Positions 33,121 to 46,444 of a stretch of 64,000 nt of DNA are shown one piece after another. Made by a program: the position numbers and the translations under genes. Numbering within the stretch: position 1 is the first letter of the stretch; every line of letters begins with the position of its first letter. The notes below the pieces were generated by a model. It made no database searches, was not told the DNA's origin, and saw only the letters and a program-made list of their open reading frames with translations. Source of the DNA: Lachnospiraceae bacterium (GTDB taxonomy: Bacteria > Bacillota > Clostridia > Lachnospirales > Lachnospiraceae); NCBI GenBank assembly GCA_017468395.1, contig JAFUIR010000017.1, positions 1-64,000 on the forward strand, read 5' to 3'.

Positions 33121-36100
33121 GTGCCTAAGAGAACAGACATTAATAAGGTATTAATTATTGGTTCAGGACCGATTATTATCGGACAGGCTTGCGAATTTGA
33201 CTACTCAGGTACACAGGCATGTAAAGCACTTCGCAAATTGGGATATGAGATTGTATTGGTAAACTCCAATCCCGCAACAATCATGACAGATCCGGAAACT
33301 GCGGATGTAACTTATATTGAGCCCCTGAATGTGGAAAGACTGGAGCAGATTATCGCAAAAGAGCGTCCCGACGCATTGCTTCCCAATTTGGGCGGACAGT
33401 CAGCACTTAACCTTTGTGCAGAACTGAACAAAGCAGGTGTTTTGGACAAGTATAACGTAAAGGTTATCGGTGTTCAGGTAGATGCCATCGAACGTGGTGA
33501 AGACCGTATCGAGTTTAAAAAAGCGATGGATGCACTTGGCATCGAAATGGCACGCAGCGAAGTTGCATACAGTGTGGAAGAAGCACTTAAAATTGCAGAC
33601 GACCTGGGTTATCCCGTAGTACTCCGTCCCGCATATACCATGGGTGGTGCCGGCGGCGGTATGGTTTATAATAAAGAAGAATTAAAGACAGTTTGTTCCC
33701 GTGGTCTTCAGGCCAGTCTGGTAGGTCAGGTATTGGTAGAAGAATCCATTTTGGGATGGGAAGAGTTGGAAGTGGAAGTTGTCCGTGATGCGGATAACAA
33801 TATTATCACAGTTTGTATGATTGAAAATATTGACCCTCTGGGCGTTCATACAGGTGACTCTTTCTGTGCGGCTCCTATGTTGACGATTTCCAAGGAGTGC
33901 CAGAACAGACTGGAAGAACAGGCACACAGAATCGTGGAATCCGTAGGCGTTATCGGTGGTACAAACGTGCAGTTTGCACATGATCCCGTTTCAGACCGTA
34001 TCATCGTTATTGAAATTAACCCCCGTACATCCCGTTCTTCAGCGCTGGCTTCCAAGGCAACAGGTTTCCCCATTGCCCTTGTTTCCGCAATGCTGGCAGC
34101 AGGACTGACACTGGCAGACATTCCCTGCGGAAAATACGGTACTTTGGATAAATACGTTCCGGACGGTGACTATATTGTCCTGAAATTTGCACGTTGGGCA
34201 TTTGAAAAATTCAAAGGTGTAGAAGACAAACTGGGTACTCAGATGCGTGCAGTAGGCGAAGTAATGAGTATCGGTAAGACTTATAAAGAAGCATTCCAGA
34301 AAGCCATCCGTTCCCTTGAAATCGGACGCTACGGTCTTGGAAATGCGAAAAACTTTGGTTCCCTTACAAAGAAAGAACTTCTCAGAATGTTAAAAACCGC
34401 ATCCAGCGAGCGTCACTTCATTATGTATGAAGCAATCCGCAAGGGTGCGACAGTAGATGAGATTTTTGAAATTACAAAAGTGAAAAAGTATTTCATTGAG
34501 CAGATGAAAGAACTGGTGGAAGAGGAAGAGGCAATTTTGGCATGCAAAGGAAATATGATTTCCGACGATATGCTGATTTCCGCAAAGAAAAACGGTTTTG
34601 CTGATAAGTACCTTAGCCAGCTTTTGGAGATTTCAGAAGATGATATCCGTAACAAACGTATCAGCCTTGGCGTGGAAGAAGCCTGGGAAGGCGTACACGT
34701 AAGCGGCACAGTGGACAATGCATATTACTACTCCACTTACAATGCACCGGACAAGAACCCTGTAAGCACTGAAAAACCCAAGATTATGATTTTGGGCGGC
34801 GGTCCTAACCGTATCGGTCAGGGTATCGAGTTTGACTATTGCTGCGTACATGCCTCCATGGCGCTGAAAAAACTTGGATTTGAGACAATCATCGTAAACT
34901 GTAACCCTGAAACAGTGTCTACAGACTACGATACATCCGATAAACTTTACTTTGAGCCTCTGACTTTGGAAGACGTTCTGAGTATTTATAAGAAAGAAAA
35001 GCCGCTGGGCGTTATTGCACAGTTTGGCGGTCAGACACCTCTGAATCTGGCAGCAGATTTGGAAAAGAACGGTGTGAAGATTCTGGGAACAGCACCCGCT
35101 GTAATCGACCTTGCTGAGGACCGCGACCTGTTCCGTGCAATGATGGACAAGTTGGAAATCCCCATGCCTGAGTCAGGAATGGCTGTAAATGCCGAGGAAG
35201 CCATCGAAATTGCTAAAAGTATCGGTTATCCCGTAATGGTTCGTCCTTCCTATGTACTGGGCGGACGCGGTATGGAAGTGGTTTATGACGATGAAAGCCT
35301 GACACAGTACATGAATGCGGCAGTTGGTGTAACACCTGACAGACCCATTCTGATTGACCGTTTCCTTAATAACGCATTAGAGTGCGAAGCGGACGCAATC
35401 AGTGACGGAACACATGCATTCGTTCCCGCGGTTATGGAACACATTGAACTTGCAGGTATTCACTCCGGTGACTCCGCATGTATCATTCCTTCCGTGCACA
35501 TTACAGAAGAAAATGTAAAAACAATCAAAGAATATACCAGAAAGATTGCAGAAGAAATGCATGTTAAAGGTCTTATGAACATGCAGTACGCTATCGAGAA
35601 CGGAAAAGTATTCGTTCTGGAGGCAAACCCCAGAGCATCCCGTACCGTTCCTTTGGTATCTAAAGTATGTAACATCCGTATGGTGCCTCTGGCAACAGAA
35701 ATTATTACATCCGAAATTACCGGCCGCCCTTCACCCGTTCCCGGTCTGAAAGAGCAGGCAATTCCCAACTATGGTGTAAAAGAAGCGGTATTCCCCTTCA
35801 ATATGTTCCAAGAGGTTGACCCTGTACTTGGACCTGAGATGCGTTCCACCGGTGAAGTTCTGGGCTTGTCTTCTTCCTATGGTGAAGCCTTCTTCAAGGC
35901 TCAGGAAGCATGTCAGTCCACACTTCCTTTGGAAGGAACAGTGCTTATCTCAGTAAATGATAAGGATAAGGGCGAAGTGGTAGAGGTAGCGAAAGGCTTT
36001 GCAGCAGACGGCTTCAAACTGGTGGCTACCGGAAGAACCTGTGATTTGATTGCAAGCGCAGGAATTCCTGTAACAAAGGTAAACAAACTTTGCGAAGGAC

Positions 36101-36345
36101 GTCCCAACATTGCGGATATGATTACAAACGGCGATATCCAACTTATTGTAAACACACCGAGAGATAAAGATGGAATGAGCGATGACAGTTACCTGCGTAA
36201 GTCAGCTATCAAGGCAAAAGTGCCTTACTTGACCACTATGGCAGCGGCAAAAGCAACTGTAGAGGGTATCCATTATGTGAAATCCCACGAAAAGGGCGAA
36301 CTGAAATCCTTGCAGGAGTTGCACAGCGAAATTCATGATAAATAA
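33121..36345 (+). CDS. carB: Carbamoyl-phosphate synthase large subunit
   Basis: The 1074-residue protein matches CarB length (E. coli 1073). It has the two tandem ATP-grasp halves: the first opens KVLIIGSGPIIIGQACEFDYSGTQA, the second KIMILGGGPNRIGQGIEFDYCC, and the end is the MGS-like allosteric domain (VLISVNDKDKGEVVEVAKGF). It makes carbamoyl phosphate for pyrimidine and arginine synthesis, using ammonia channelled from the small subunit. I chose GTG at 33121, seven bases after GGGAGGA; the longer frame from 33070 begins at the promoter. No carA is in the window. High codon bias suggests strong expression. Confidence 0.97.
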   Translation: MPKRTDINKVLIIGSGPIIIGQACEFDYSGTQACKALRKLGYEIVLVNSNPATIMTDPETADVTYIEPLNVERLEQIIAKERPDALLPNLGGQSALNLCAELNKAGVLDKYNVKVIGVQVDAIERGEDRIEFKKAMDALGIEMARSEVAYSVEEALKIADDLGYPVVLRPAYTMGGAGGGMVYNKEELKTVCSRGLQASLVGQVLVEESILGWEELEVEVVRDADNNIITVCMIENIDPLGVHTGDSFCAAPMLTISKECQNRLEEQAHRIVESVGVIGGTNVQFAHDPVSDRIIVIEINPRTSRSSALASKATGFPIALVSAMLAAGLTLADIPCGKYGTLDKYVPDGDYIVLKFARWAFEKFKGVEDKLGTQMRAVGEVMSIGKTYKEAFQKAIRSLEIGRYGLGNAKNFGSLTKKELLRMLKTASSERHFIMYEAIRKGATVDEIFEITKVKKYFIEQMKELVEEEEAILACKGNMISDDMLISAKKNGFADKYLSQLLEISEDDIRNKRISLGVEEAWEGVHVSGTVDNAYYYSTYNAPDKNPVSTEKPKIMILGGGPNRIGQGIEFDYCCVHASMALKKLGFETIIVNCNPETVSTDYDTSDKLYFEPLTLEDVLSIYKKEKPLGVIAQFGGQTPLNLAADLEKNGVKILGTAPAVIDLAEDRDLFRAMMDKLEIPMPESGMAVNAEEAIEIAKSIGYPVMVRPSYVLGGRGMEVVYDDESLTQYMNAAVGVTPDRPILIDRFLNNALECEADAISDGTHAFVPAVMEHIELAGIHSGDSACIIPSVHITEENVKTIKEYTRKIAEEMHVKGLMNMQYAIENGKVFVLEANPRASRTVPLVSKVCNIRMVPLATEIITSEITGRPSPVPGLKEQAIPNYGVKEAVFPFNMFQEVDPVLGPEMRSTGEVLGLSSSYGEAFFKAQEACQSTLPLEGTVLISVNDKDKGEVVEVAKGFAADGFKLVATGRTCDLIASAGIPVTKVNKLCEGRPNIADMITNGDIQLIVNTPRDKDGMSDDSYLRKSAIKAKVPYLTTMAAAKATVEGIHYVKSHEKGELKSLQELHSEIHDK

Positions 36346-40603
<4,258 letters not shown>

Positions 40604-40630
40604 TTCGACAATAATAAATAGGTGGAATGG

Positions 40631-40662
40631 CCGTCGCACTTTTACAGTGCGGCGGTTTTTTT
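40631..40662 (+). terminator. Galactanase terminator
   Basis: CCGTCGCAC pairs with GTGCGGCGG (one G-T wobble) around a short loop, followed by seven Ts. Confidence 0.85.
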
Positions 40663-40701
40663 GCGTGTAATAAAATTTAGAAAAATTTTTTAAAAACATA
40701 G

Positions 40702-40766
40702 TTGACAAATAATATTATATGTCATATATTATGTGCATAAGCCAATATTATACAAGATATAATATT
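40702..40766 (+). promoter_or_regulatory. padR promoter and AT-rich operator
   Basis: TTGACA (40702-40707), 17 bases, TATATT (40725-40730). Downstream is a perfect inverted repeat AATATTATA-CAAGA-TATAATATT (40744-40766), and a similar ATATTAT/ATAATAT pair lies near 40780-40802. Both fit PadR self-repression. Confidence 0.7.
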
Positions 40767-40845
40767 ATAAAACAAAATAATATTATTTAGAAATATAATA
40801 TCTATTTTATGTAGAGGCAAAAAGAAAAGAAGGAGGAAACACATT

Positions 40846-41172
40846 ATGGTATTTAATACAGGTGCAGCGCTTTTGGATGCCATTGTTTTGGCGGTAGTAT
40901 CCAAAGAAACGGAAGGAACCTACGGGTACAAGATTACGCAGGATGTCAGACAGGTTATTGATTTGTCGGAATCCACATTATATCCGGTTTTGCGCAGACT
41001 GCAAAAAGATGATTGCATGGAAGTGTACGATCAGGAGTGCGGCGGACGCAACAGAAGATATTATAAAATTACACCCAAGGGTATGGGGCAGCTTGTGATG
41101 TATGAAAGTGAATGGAAAAAGTATTCTGAGAAAATAAACGGAATACTGGAGGGAGGCATGAGACATGAATAA
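40846..41172 (+). CDS. PadR-family regulator
   Basis: The 108-residue protein is a short PadR winged helix: AALLDAIVLAVVSKETEGTYGYKITQDVRQ, LSESTLYPVLRRLQKDDCMEVY (recognition helix) and GGRNRRYYKITPKGM (wing). PadR proteins of this size usually repress their own operon, releasing it in response to envelope stress or small ligands. AGGAGG precedes the ATG. Its stop overlaps the next gene by eight bases, as in the widespread padR-DUF1700-DUF4097 operon. Confidence 0.92.
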   Translation: MVFNTGAALLDAIVLAVVSKETEGTYGYKITQDVRQVIDLSESTLYPVLRRLQKDDCMEVYDQECGGRNRRYYKITPKGMGQLVMYESEWKKYSEKINGILEGGMRHE

Positions 41173-41848
41173 AGATGAATTTATGAGAGAATTGGATAGA
41201 CTGCTTCAAAATATTCCGGAGAGCGAGAGAAATGAGGCCCTCAGTTATTACGAAGAATATTTTGATGATGCGGGTGCGGAAAACGAGCAGCAGGTAATTG
41301 AAGAACTGGGCTATCCAGGAAAAATTGCGGACAATATCAAAGAGAGTCTTAGGGGACACATGGGCTATCAGAATATGGGTAACGGCTACCAAAATACGGG
41401 CTATCAGCATATCGGCACCCAGAATGTATATACCGGTGCGGCTGCTCAAAAGAAAAATGAAGATCTTCCCACATGGGCTATCGTATTGATTGTAATCGGA
41501 TGTATTCTGGCTTCCCCTATTATTCTCAGTGCAGCGGGTACAATTTTGGGTGCGGTGGTAAGTTTGATTGCCGGTATTATCGGTCTGATTATCGGATTTG
41601 GTGTAACAGGAGTTGCACTTTTGGTTGCAGCGGTGGCTTGTCTGATAGTAGGAATTCCCATCCTTTTCACAAACGGGTTTGCAGGAATGCTTCTGACCGG
41701 CATGGGTTTGATTTTTGGAGCCATAGGTTTGAGTTTCATTTTGGGTACCGTGTGGCTTTGCGGATGGGCACTGCCTACCTTTATTAAATGGATTGTGAAA
41801 ATGTGCAAAAAACTCTTCCAAAAGAAGCAGGATGAAGCGGCGGCATAA
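41165..41848 (+). CDS. DUF1700 (HAAS-type) membrane protein
   Basis: The 227-residue product starts with the HAAS helical domain (MNKDEFMRELDRLLQNIPESERNEALSYYEEYFDDAG), has a low-complexity Gln/Gly/Tyr segment (about 60-90), then at least three hydrophobic segments rich in Gly and Ile (about 100-200). DUF1700 proteins accompany PadR regulators and DUF4097 proteins and are thought to sense or respond to membrane stress, without firm evidence. It is translationally coupled to PadR upstream. Confidence 0.88.
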   Translation: MNKDEFMRELDRLLQNIPESERNEALSYYEEYFDDAGAENEQQVIEELGYPGKIADNIKESLRGHMGYQNMGNGYQNTGYQHIGTQNVYTGAAAQKKNEDLPTWAIVLIVIGCILASPIILSAAGTILGAVVSLIAGIIGLIIGFGVTGVALLVAAVACLIVGIPILFTNGFAGMLLTGMGLIFGAIGLSFILGTVWLCGWALPTFIKWIVKMCKKLFQKKQDEAAA

Positions 41849-41863
41849 GGAAAGGAGCAGAAA

Positions 41864-42793
41864 ATGAAGAAATTTGCAAAGATAACAGGAATTACCATAC
41901 TGGTATTGTTTATTATAGGCGTGGTTATGGCTGCCATTGGAGCCATCGGAGGCGGAGCCTCTGCGTTAAATAAAATGGCAAGTCTCGGAGAACTCAGTTT
42001 CGGGCCGGAGGATTTGAACTTCGGAAAATGGAGTAAAAATATAAATGTTGTTTATGAGATTGACGATGAAATAATGTTTAACAACAGTTTTGACATTATC
42101 ACAGCCGATTCTTATTCCCGCAACTTTGAAGGAGAAAGCATAAGCGCTCTGATGCTTAATTTAAGCGGCGGAGAAGTGGAAATTTGTGAAGGAACAAAAG
42201 AATACTGGGAAGTTTTGGTAAGCGGAGTGGGAAGATTTCAAACTTATGTAGAAAACGGAACTCTCTATGTGCTTGGGGTGCAGGAAGGCTTAAATGTAGA
42301 AGTGGGCGAAGTGACAATTTATGTGCCTGAAAATACTTCCTTAAACAGTGCACAGATTGCACTTGGTGCAGGTGCTATGGAAGTGGAGCGGCTATCTGCC
42401 GCAGAACTGGAGATGTCTGTAGGGGCCGGTGAAATCGCAGTGGAAAAATTACAGTCCGATAAAGCGGAACTGTCTGTAGGCGCCGGTGAAATTCTTGTAA
42501 ATGGCGGTGAAATAGGAGAGTTAAAAGCCAACGTGGGAATGGGAGCCATGGAAGTGGAAGGCACTATTAAGGGCAATATTGATGCCAATGTGTCCATGGG
42601 AGAACTGTGTATTACGGTATATGGTTCCGAAAGAGAGGACCACAATTACGATCTGTCCTGTGCAGCCGGTAATTTAGAAGTGGGCGGACGGGACTACAGC
42701 GGAGTCGGTGTTTCCATGGAAATGGACAATGAGGCTGCTACCACATATAAATTGGATTGCCAGTTAGGCAGTATCGTACTGGATTTTAAATAA
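41864..42793 (+). CDS. DUF4097-family protein, membrane-anchored
   Basis: The 309-residue protein has one N-terminal membrane helix (ITILVLFIIGVVMAAIGAI) and then a beta-helix-like DUF4097 domain with repeating short motifs (SVGAGEIAVEKLQSDKAELSVGAGEILVNGGEIGELKANVGMGAM as its core, in pieces). It is probably exported with the repeat region outside. This third member of the PadR-DUF1700 operon is typical of Clostridia; some relatives respond to lantibiotic stress, but the role is not known. It ends six bases before the convergent pdxY gene, with no obvious terminator between. Confidence 0.88.
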   Translation: MKKFAKITGITILVLFIIGVVMAAIGAIGGGASALNKMASLGELSFGPEDLNFGKWSKNINVVYEIDDEIMFNNSFDIITADSYSRNFEGESISALMLNLSGGEVEICEGTKEYWEVLVSGVGRFQTYVENGTLYVLGVQEGLNVEVGEVTIYVPENTSLNSAQIALGAGAMEVERLSAAELEMSVGAGEIAVEKLQSDKAELSVGAGEILVNGGEIGELKANVGMGAMEVEGTIKGNIDANVSMGELCITVYGSEREDHNYDLSCAAGNLEVGGRDYSGVGVSMEMDNEAATTYKLDCQLGSIVLDFK

Positions 42794-42799
42794 AGAGTT

Positions 42800-43618
42800 T
42801 TACATTAACATAGATAAACAATTTTCAAAGAGCACTCCGTCTTTTTCAGATGCGCCTGCAAGTTCCGATACTTCGATGCAGGCCCCCACAAAGGCGGAGG
42901 CTTTTTTTACGGAAGTTTCCAAAGGTACATCCCGAAGCATGTCGGCGGCCATAACGGCTGCAAACAAATCACCGGTTCCGTGGTAAGGCTTTCCCTTAAT
43001 GGGGGAAGTGAGAATTTGTCCCTTGGAATTTTCGGAAACAAAATTCATATAACAATCTTTCTCACGCACGCCTGTGATAACTACATTTGAGGGACCGAGG
43101 GCGTGCAATTTTTCTGCAATAATGCCCAGACGCTCTTCATTCCAGCCCTCTTCACTGTAAGTCTCGCCGGTCAAAAAGCAGGCTTCCGTCACATTGGGGG
43201 TGACGATATGGGCGTATTTCATCAGACGCTTTAAACCCTGACAGTGAGCGCCTGTCAAAGAAGAATACATTTTTCCGTGGTCGCCCATGGCAGGGTCTAA
43301 AAGGATTTTGGCGCCGGGCTGCGACTGGAAAAAGGCCTCTGTGACTGCGATTTGCTTTTCATTTCCCGGAAAGCCATAGTATATACCGTCAAAAGTAAGA
43401 TTTAATTTGGCAAAGCCCTCCAAATAGTCCTGCATATTGTCTGTCAGATCCAAGTGAGACCATGTGGGGAAAGCAAGATGGTTTGAGTAAAGTCCCGTAG
43501 GCACGGGACAGGCCTGGACTTTCAGGGCGCTGACAACAGGAATAGCCACTGCCAAAGAGCAGCGGCCATATCCGGTCAAATTACTTATCATAGCAAGTTT
43601 GGGTGGAATATAATTCAT
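42800..43618 (-). CDS. pdxY: Pyridoxamine kinase (PfkB/ribokinase-like)
   Basis: The 272-residue enzyme opens KLAMISNLTGYGRCSLAVAIPVVSALKVQA, the PdxK/PdxY N-terminus, has GIYYGFPGNEKQ and KILLDPAMGDHGKMYSSL in the middle, and ends with KGKPYHGTGDLFAAVMAADML, where the catalytic Asp sits in GTGD. It phosphorylates pyridoxal or pyridoxamine to the vitamin B6 cofactor. I chose the ATG at 43618 behind AGGAGAGG. The S-component gene of an ECF transporter lies 13 bases upstream, so import and phosphorylation are joined in one operon. Confidence 0.92.
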   Translation of the reverse strand: MNYIPPKLAMISNLTGYGRCSLAVAIPVVSALKVQACPVPTGLYSNHLAFPTWSHLDLTDNMQDYLEGFAKLNLTFDGIYYGFPGNEKQIAVTEAFFQSQPGAKILLDPAMGDHGKMYSSLTGAHCQGLKRLMKYAHIVTPNVTEACFLTGETYSEEGWNEERLGIIAEKLHALGPSNVVITGVREKDCYMNFVSENSKGQILTSPIKGKPYHGTGDLFAAVMAADMLRDVPLETSVKKASAFVGACIEVSELAGASEKDGVLFENCLSMLM

Positions 43619-43631
43619 AAGAAAACCTCTC

Positions 43632-44471
43632 CTATTTTGCGGATGTATTTTCCGGCGTGACACTGACAAGCATGCCGGATTTTTTTAGTGCAGGGCGCAG
43701 TGCCACATAAAAAACGGAAGCCAAAACCACGGCAATAACCGCATTGACGGATGTGGTAAGGGTTGCCATTTTTGCCAGCGCTGCAGAAATGTCCTGAGGC
43801 ACGCCCAGCAGATAAGTCTTGTAAAAATAGCCTACCAGAGGATCTGCGACAATATTGAAAATCATACCGCAGGCGCTGGAAAGAATCGTAACACCGATTA
43901 CATATTTGGGAGAGTGGGATTTGCTGAGTTTAAAAATAGTGTGTGCAACAAATCCTACAATCAGTCCGATGCAGAGTTTCAAAAGGAAGGTTTTGGGGGC
44001 GCTGGTTACATAGGAAGTGGTCAGGTCTGCCAAAGTCATACCAACGGCGCCTGCCAGACCACCCCAATATCCGCCGATTAAAAGTGCCGCTAACACACAA
44101 AAAACATTTCCAAAGTGAAAAGCGGTCTTTTCGGGACCAACCGGGATATCTATTTTAAAGAAAGTAAATCCGATGTAGCAAAGTGCCGCCAAAAGTCCTG
44201 CCTGAGCCAGTCTTTGCAGTTTTTCCCGGGCAGAGAGGGTAAGAGCGCCCCGCACAGCATTGTAAATACCTTTGGCCATAAGCAAGATACTGAAAAATAC
44301 CAAGGTTAATCCGTAGGCATAGGGCTTTTGCAGAGCCAGTTTTTCGGCGCTGTCTGCAGCCTTGGCTGCCAATATGTAGGAATGGTGATATTGATAAAAA
44401 CTGAAAATAATGCCGGCCACCAAAAGGATGGCACTGATAACAATTAAGGAATAACTTTTCTTTCTTTCCAT
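43632..44471 (-). CDS. ECF transporter S component, probably for vitamin B6
   Basis: The 279-residue product has two N-terminal hydrophobic segments and a charged linker, then the ECF S-component core with about six helices (LAQAGLLAALCYIGFTFFKIDIP, VFCVLAALLIGGYWGGLAGAVGMTLADL, ILSSACGMIFNIVADPL). S components bind the vitamin and share an EcfA/T module encoded elsewhere. Its place just before the kinase gene suggests pyridoxine or a related B6 form (PdxU type). I chose the ATG at 44471, behind GAGGAG. The extra N-terminal helices are unusual for a ~180-residue S-component family. Confidence 0.85.
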   Translation of the reverse strand: MERKKSYSLIVISAILLVAGIIFSFYQYHHSYILAAKAADSAEKLALQKPYAYGLTLVFFSILLMAKGIYNAVRGALTLSAREKLQRLAQAGLLAALCYIGFTFFKIDIPVGPEKTAFHFGNVFCVLAALLIGGYWGGLAGAVGMTLADLTTSYVTSAPKTFLLKLCIGLIVGFVAHTIFKLSKSHSPKYVIGVTILSSACGMIFNIVADPLVGYFYKTYLLGVPQDISAALAKMATLTTSVNAVIAVVLASVFYVALRPALKKSGMLVSVTPENTSAK

Positions 44472-44511
44472 AACATTTCTCCTCGCATCTCGTTTCTGTT
44501 GTAATGCACTA

Positions 44512-44529
44512 GTGTTATAACACATTATA
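44512..44529 (-). promoter_or_regulatory. Palindrome and -10 element before the S-component gene
   Basis: GTGTTATAACAC (44512-44523) is a perfect palindrome immediately downstream of a minus-strand TATAAT (44529-44524). It lies about 40 bases before the start codon and could be an operator. No good -35 was found at the right spacing. Confidence 0.45.
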
Positions 44530-44704
44530 CACAGAAGTGGCGCTGTCGAAAGTGCCAGAACACATTTTTTTTACCATGCCAGTTGGGGCGGCGTTGAGTT
44601 GTGAAATTTTTGTGAATTGGAGGTAAGGGAGTGGCTAACGAAGGAAAAAGGTGGTAATATGATGAATGGAAAATCTCCAACTGAAGTGAAAAGGAGGCAG
44701 AAAA

Positions 44705-46444
44705 TTGAAGAGATATTTTAAATACATAAGACCTTACCTTCCCTATTTCATCATCGGTCCCATTATGATGATTGTGGAAATTATAGGTGAGGTTTTGATG
44801 CCCTATTTGATGGCGCAAATCATCAATAACGGCGTGGCGGAGAGGAATATACCTTACATTATTTCCGTGGGCGGTGTCATGGTGGTGGTAGCGCTGCTGA
44901 TGATGCTGGGCGGTGTCGGCGGTGCGTATTTTGCGGCAAAGGCATCTGTGAATTTTGCAACCGACCTTAGAAGTGATGTGTTTGCCAAGGTGCAGAAGTT
45001 TTCCTTTGCAAATATTGACAGTTTCAGCACAGGTTCGCTGGTAACCAGACTTACAAACGATATTACCCAGATGCAGAATATGGTAAATATGTCCCTGCGT
45101 ATGGCCCTGCGTGCGCCGGGGATGATGATAGGTGCTATTATTATGGCCTTTATGATGAATGCCCGTCTGGCAGTGGTAATTTTGATTGTAATGCCCATTT
45201 TGATGGTGGCGATTATTGTCATCATCCGGTTGGCTTTCCCTAAATTTGAAAAGTTGCAAAAGAAACTGGACGCACTGAACTCCAAGATTCAGGAGGCTCT
45301 TACCAATGTGCGTGTTATTAAGTCCTTTGTGCGGGGCGACTATGAGGAAATGCGTTTTGCCCAGGCTAACAGTGAATTAAAGGAAACCAGTATGAGTGCC
45401 TTTAAGATTATTATTGTGCAGATGCCTATTATGTCCCTTGCCATGAACATTACCACGTTGGCGGTGGTTTGGTTTGGCGGTCAGCAGATTATTGCAGGCA
45501 CTATGCCTGTGGGGGATCTTACATCTTTCACTTCTTATATTGTGCAGGTACTCATGTCCCTTATGATGCTGGCTATGATTTTCCTGCAAAGTTCCCGTGC
45601 GCTGGCGTCTTCCAAGCGTATCACAGAGGTGCTGGATACGGTGGTGGATTTGACAGACGAAGGTGCCACATGCCCGGAAAAAACAGTGGAGGAGGGAAGA
45701 GTGGAATTTAAGAATGCTTCCTTCCGTTATTATAAAGACAGTCAGGAAAAAGTGTTGGATTCCATTAGTTTGACCATTGAACCCGGTCAGATGGTGGGTA
45801 TCATCGGTTCCACAGGCTGCGGTAAGACCACTCTTGTGCAGATGATTCCCAGACTTTACGATGTGGACGAAGGTCAGGTTTTGGTGGACGGCGTGGATGT
45901 AAAAGAGTACTCCCTGCGCAGTCTCCGTGAAGGCGTGGGCATGGTGCTGCAAAAAAACGTACTGTTTTCCGGTACGATTATGGAAAACCTGCAATGGGGC
46001 GATGAAGACGCCACCATGGAGGAAATCCGCAGCGCTGCGTCGTCAGCTCAGGCAGACCCTTTCGTGGTTTCTTTCCCGGAGGGCTATGAGACGCAGCTTG
46101 GTCAGGGCGGTGTCAATGTTTCCGGCGGTCAGAAGCAGAGGCTTTGCATTGCCAGAGCCCTTTTGAAAAAGCCTAAGATTTTGATTTTGGACGATTCAAC
46201 CAGTGCGGTGGACACGGCTACAGAGGCAAAAATCAGAGAGGCTTTTGCAACAACTTTAAAGGATACTACCAAGATTATTATTGCCCAGCGTATCACTTCT
46301 GTTATGGATGCAGACCAGATTTTCGTTATGGATGAAGGTCAGATTGTGGGCGCAGGCAATCACGATGCACTTCTGGCGGAGTGTGAAACTTATCAGGAAA
46401 TTTATGCCTCCCAGATGGAAAGCAAGAAGGAGGTGGGTGCGTAA
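44705..46444 (+). CDS. Heterodimeric ABC exporter subunit, degenerate site
   Basis: The 579-residue half-transporter has a six-helix exporter domain and an ATPase domain with GSTGCGKTT, VSGGQKQRL, LILDDSTSAVD (Asp in place of the catalytic Glu) and IIIAQRITSV (Gln in place of the H-loop His). These two changes make its own site non-hydrolytic, as in TM287-type subunits. The start is TTG at 44705, seven bases after AGGAGG. It overlaps its partner by one base. The substrate is unknown. Confidence 0.9.
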   Translation: MKRYFKYIRPYLPYFIIGPIMMIVEIIGEVLMPYLMAQIINNGVAERNIPYIISVGGVMVVVALLMMLGGVGGAYFAAKASVNFATDLRSDVFAKVQKFSFANIDSFSTGSLVTRLTNDITQMQNMVNMSLRMALRAPGMMIGAIIMAFMMNARLAVVILIVMPILMVAIIVIIRLAFPKFEKLQKKLDALNSKIQEALTNVRVIKSFVRGDYEEMRFAQANSELKETSMSAFKIIIVQMPIMSLAMNITTLAVVWFGGQQIIAGTMPVGDLTSFTSYIVQVLMSLMMLAMIFLQSSRALASSKRITEVLDTVVDLTDEGATCPEKTVEEGRVEFKNASFRYYKDSQEKVLDSISLTIEPGQMVGIIGSTGCGKTTLVQMIPRLYDVDEGQVLVDGVDVKEYSLRSLREGVGMVLQKNVLFSGTIMENLQWGDEDATMEEIRSAASSAQADPFVVSFPEGYETQLGQGGVNVSGGQKQRLCIARALLKKPKILILDDSTSAVDTATEAKIREAFATTLKDTTKIIIAQRITSVMDADQIFVMDEGQIVGAGNHDALLAECETYQEIYASQMESKKEVGA

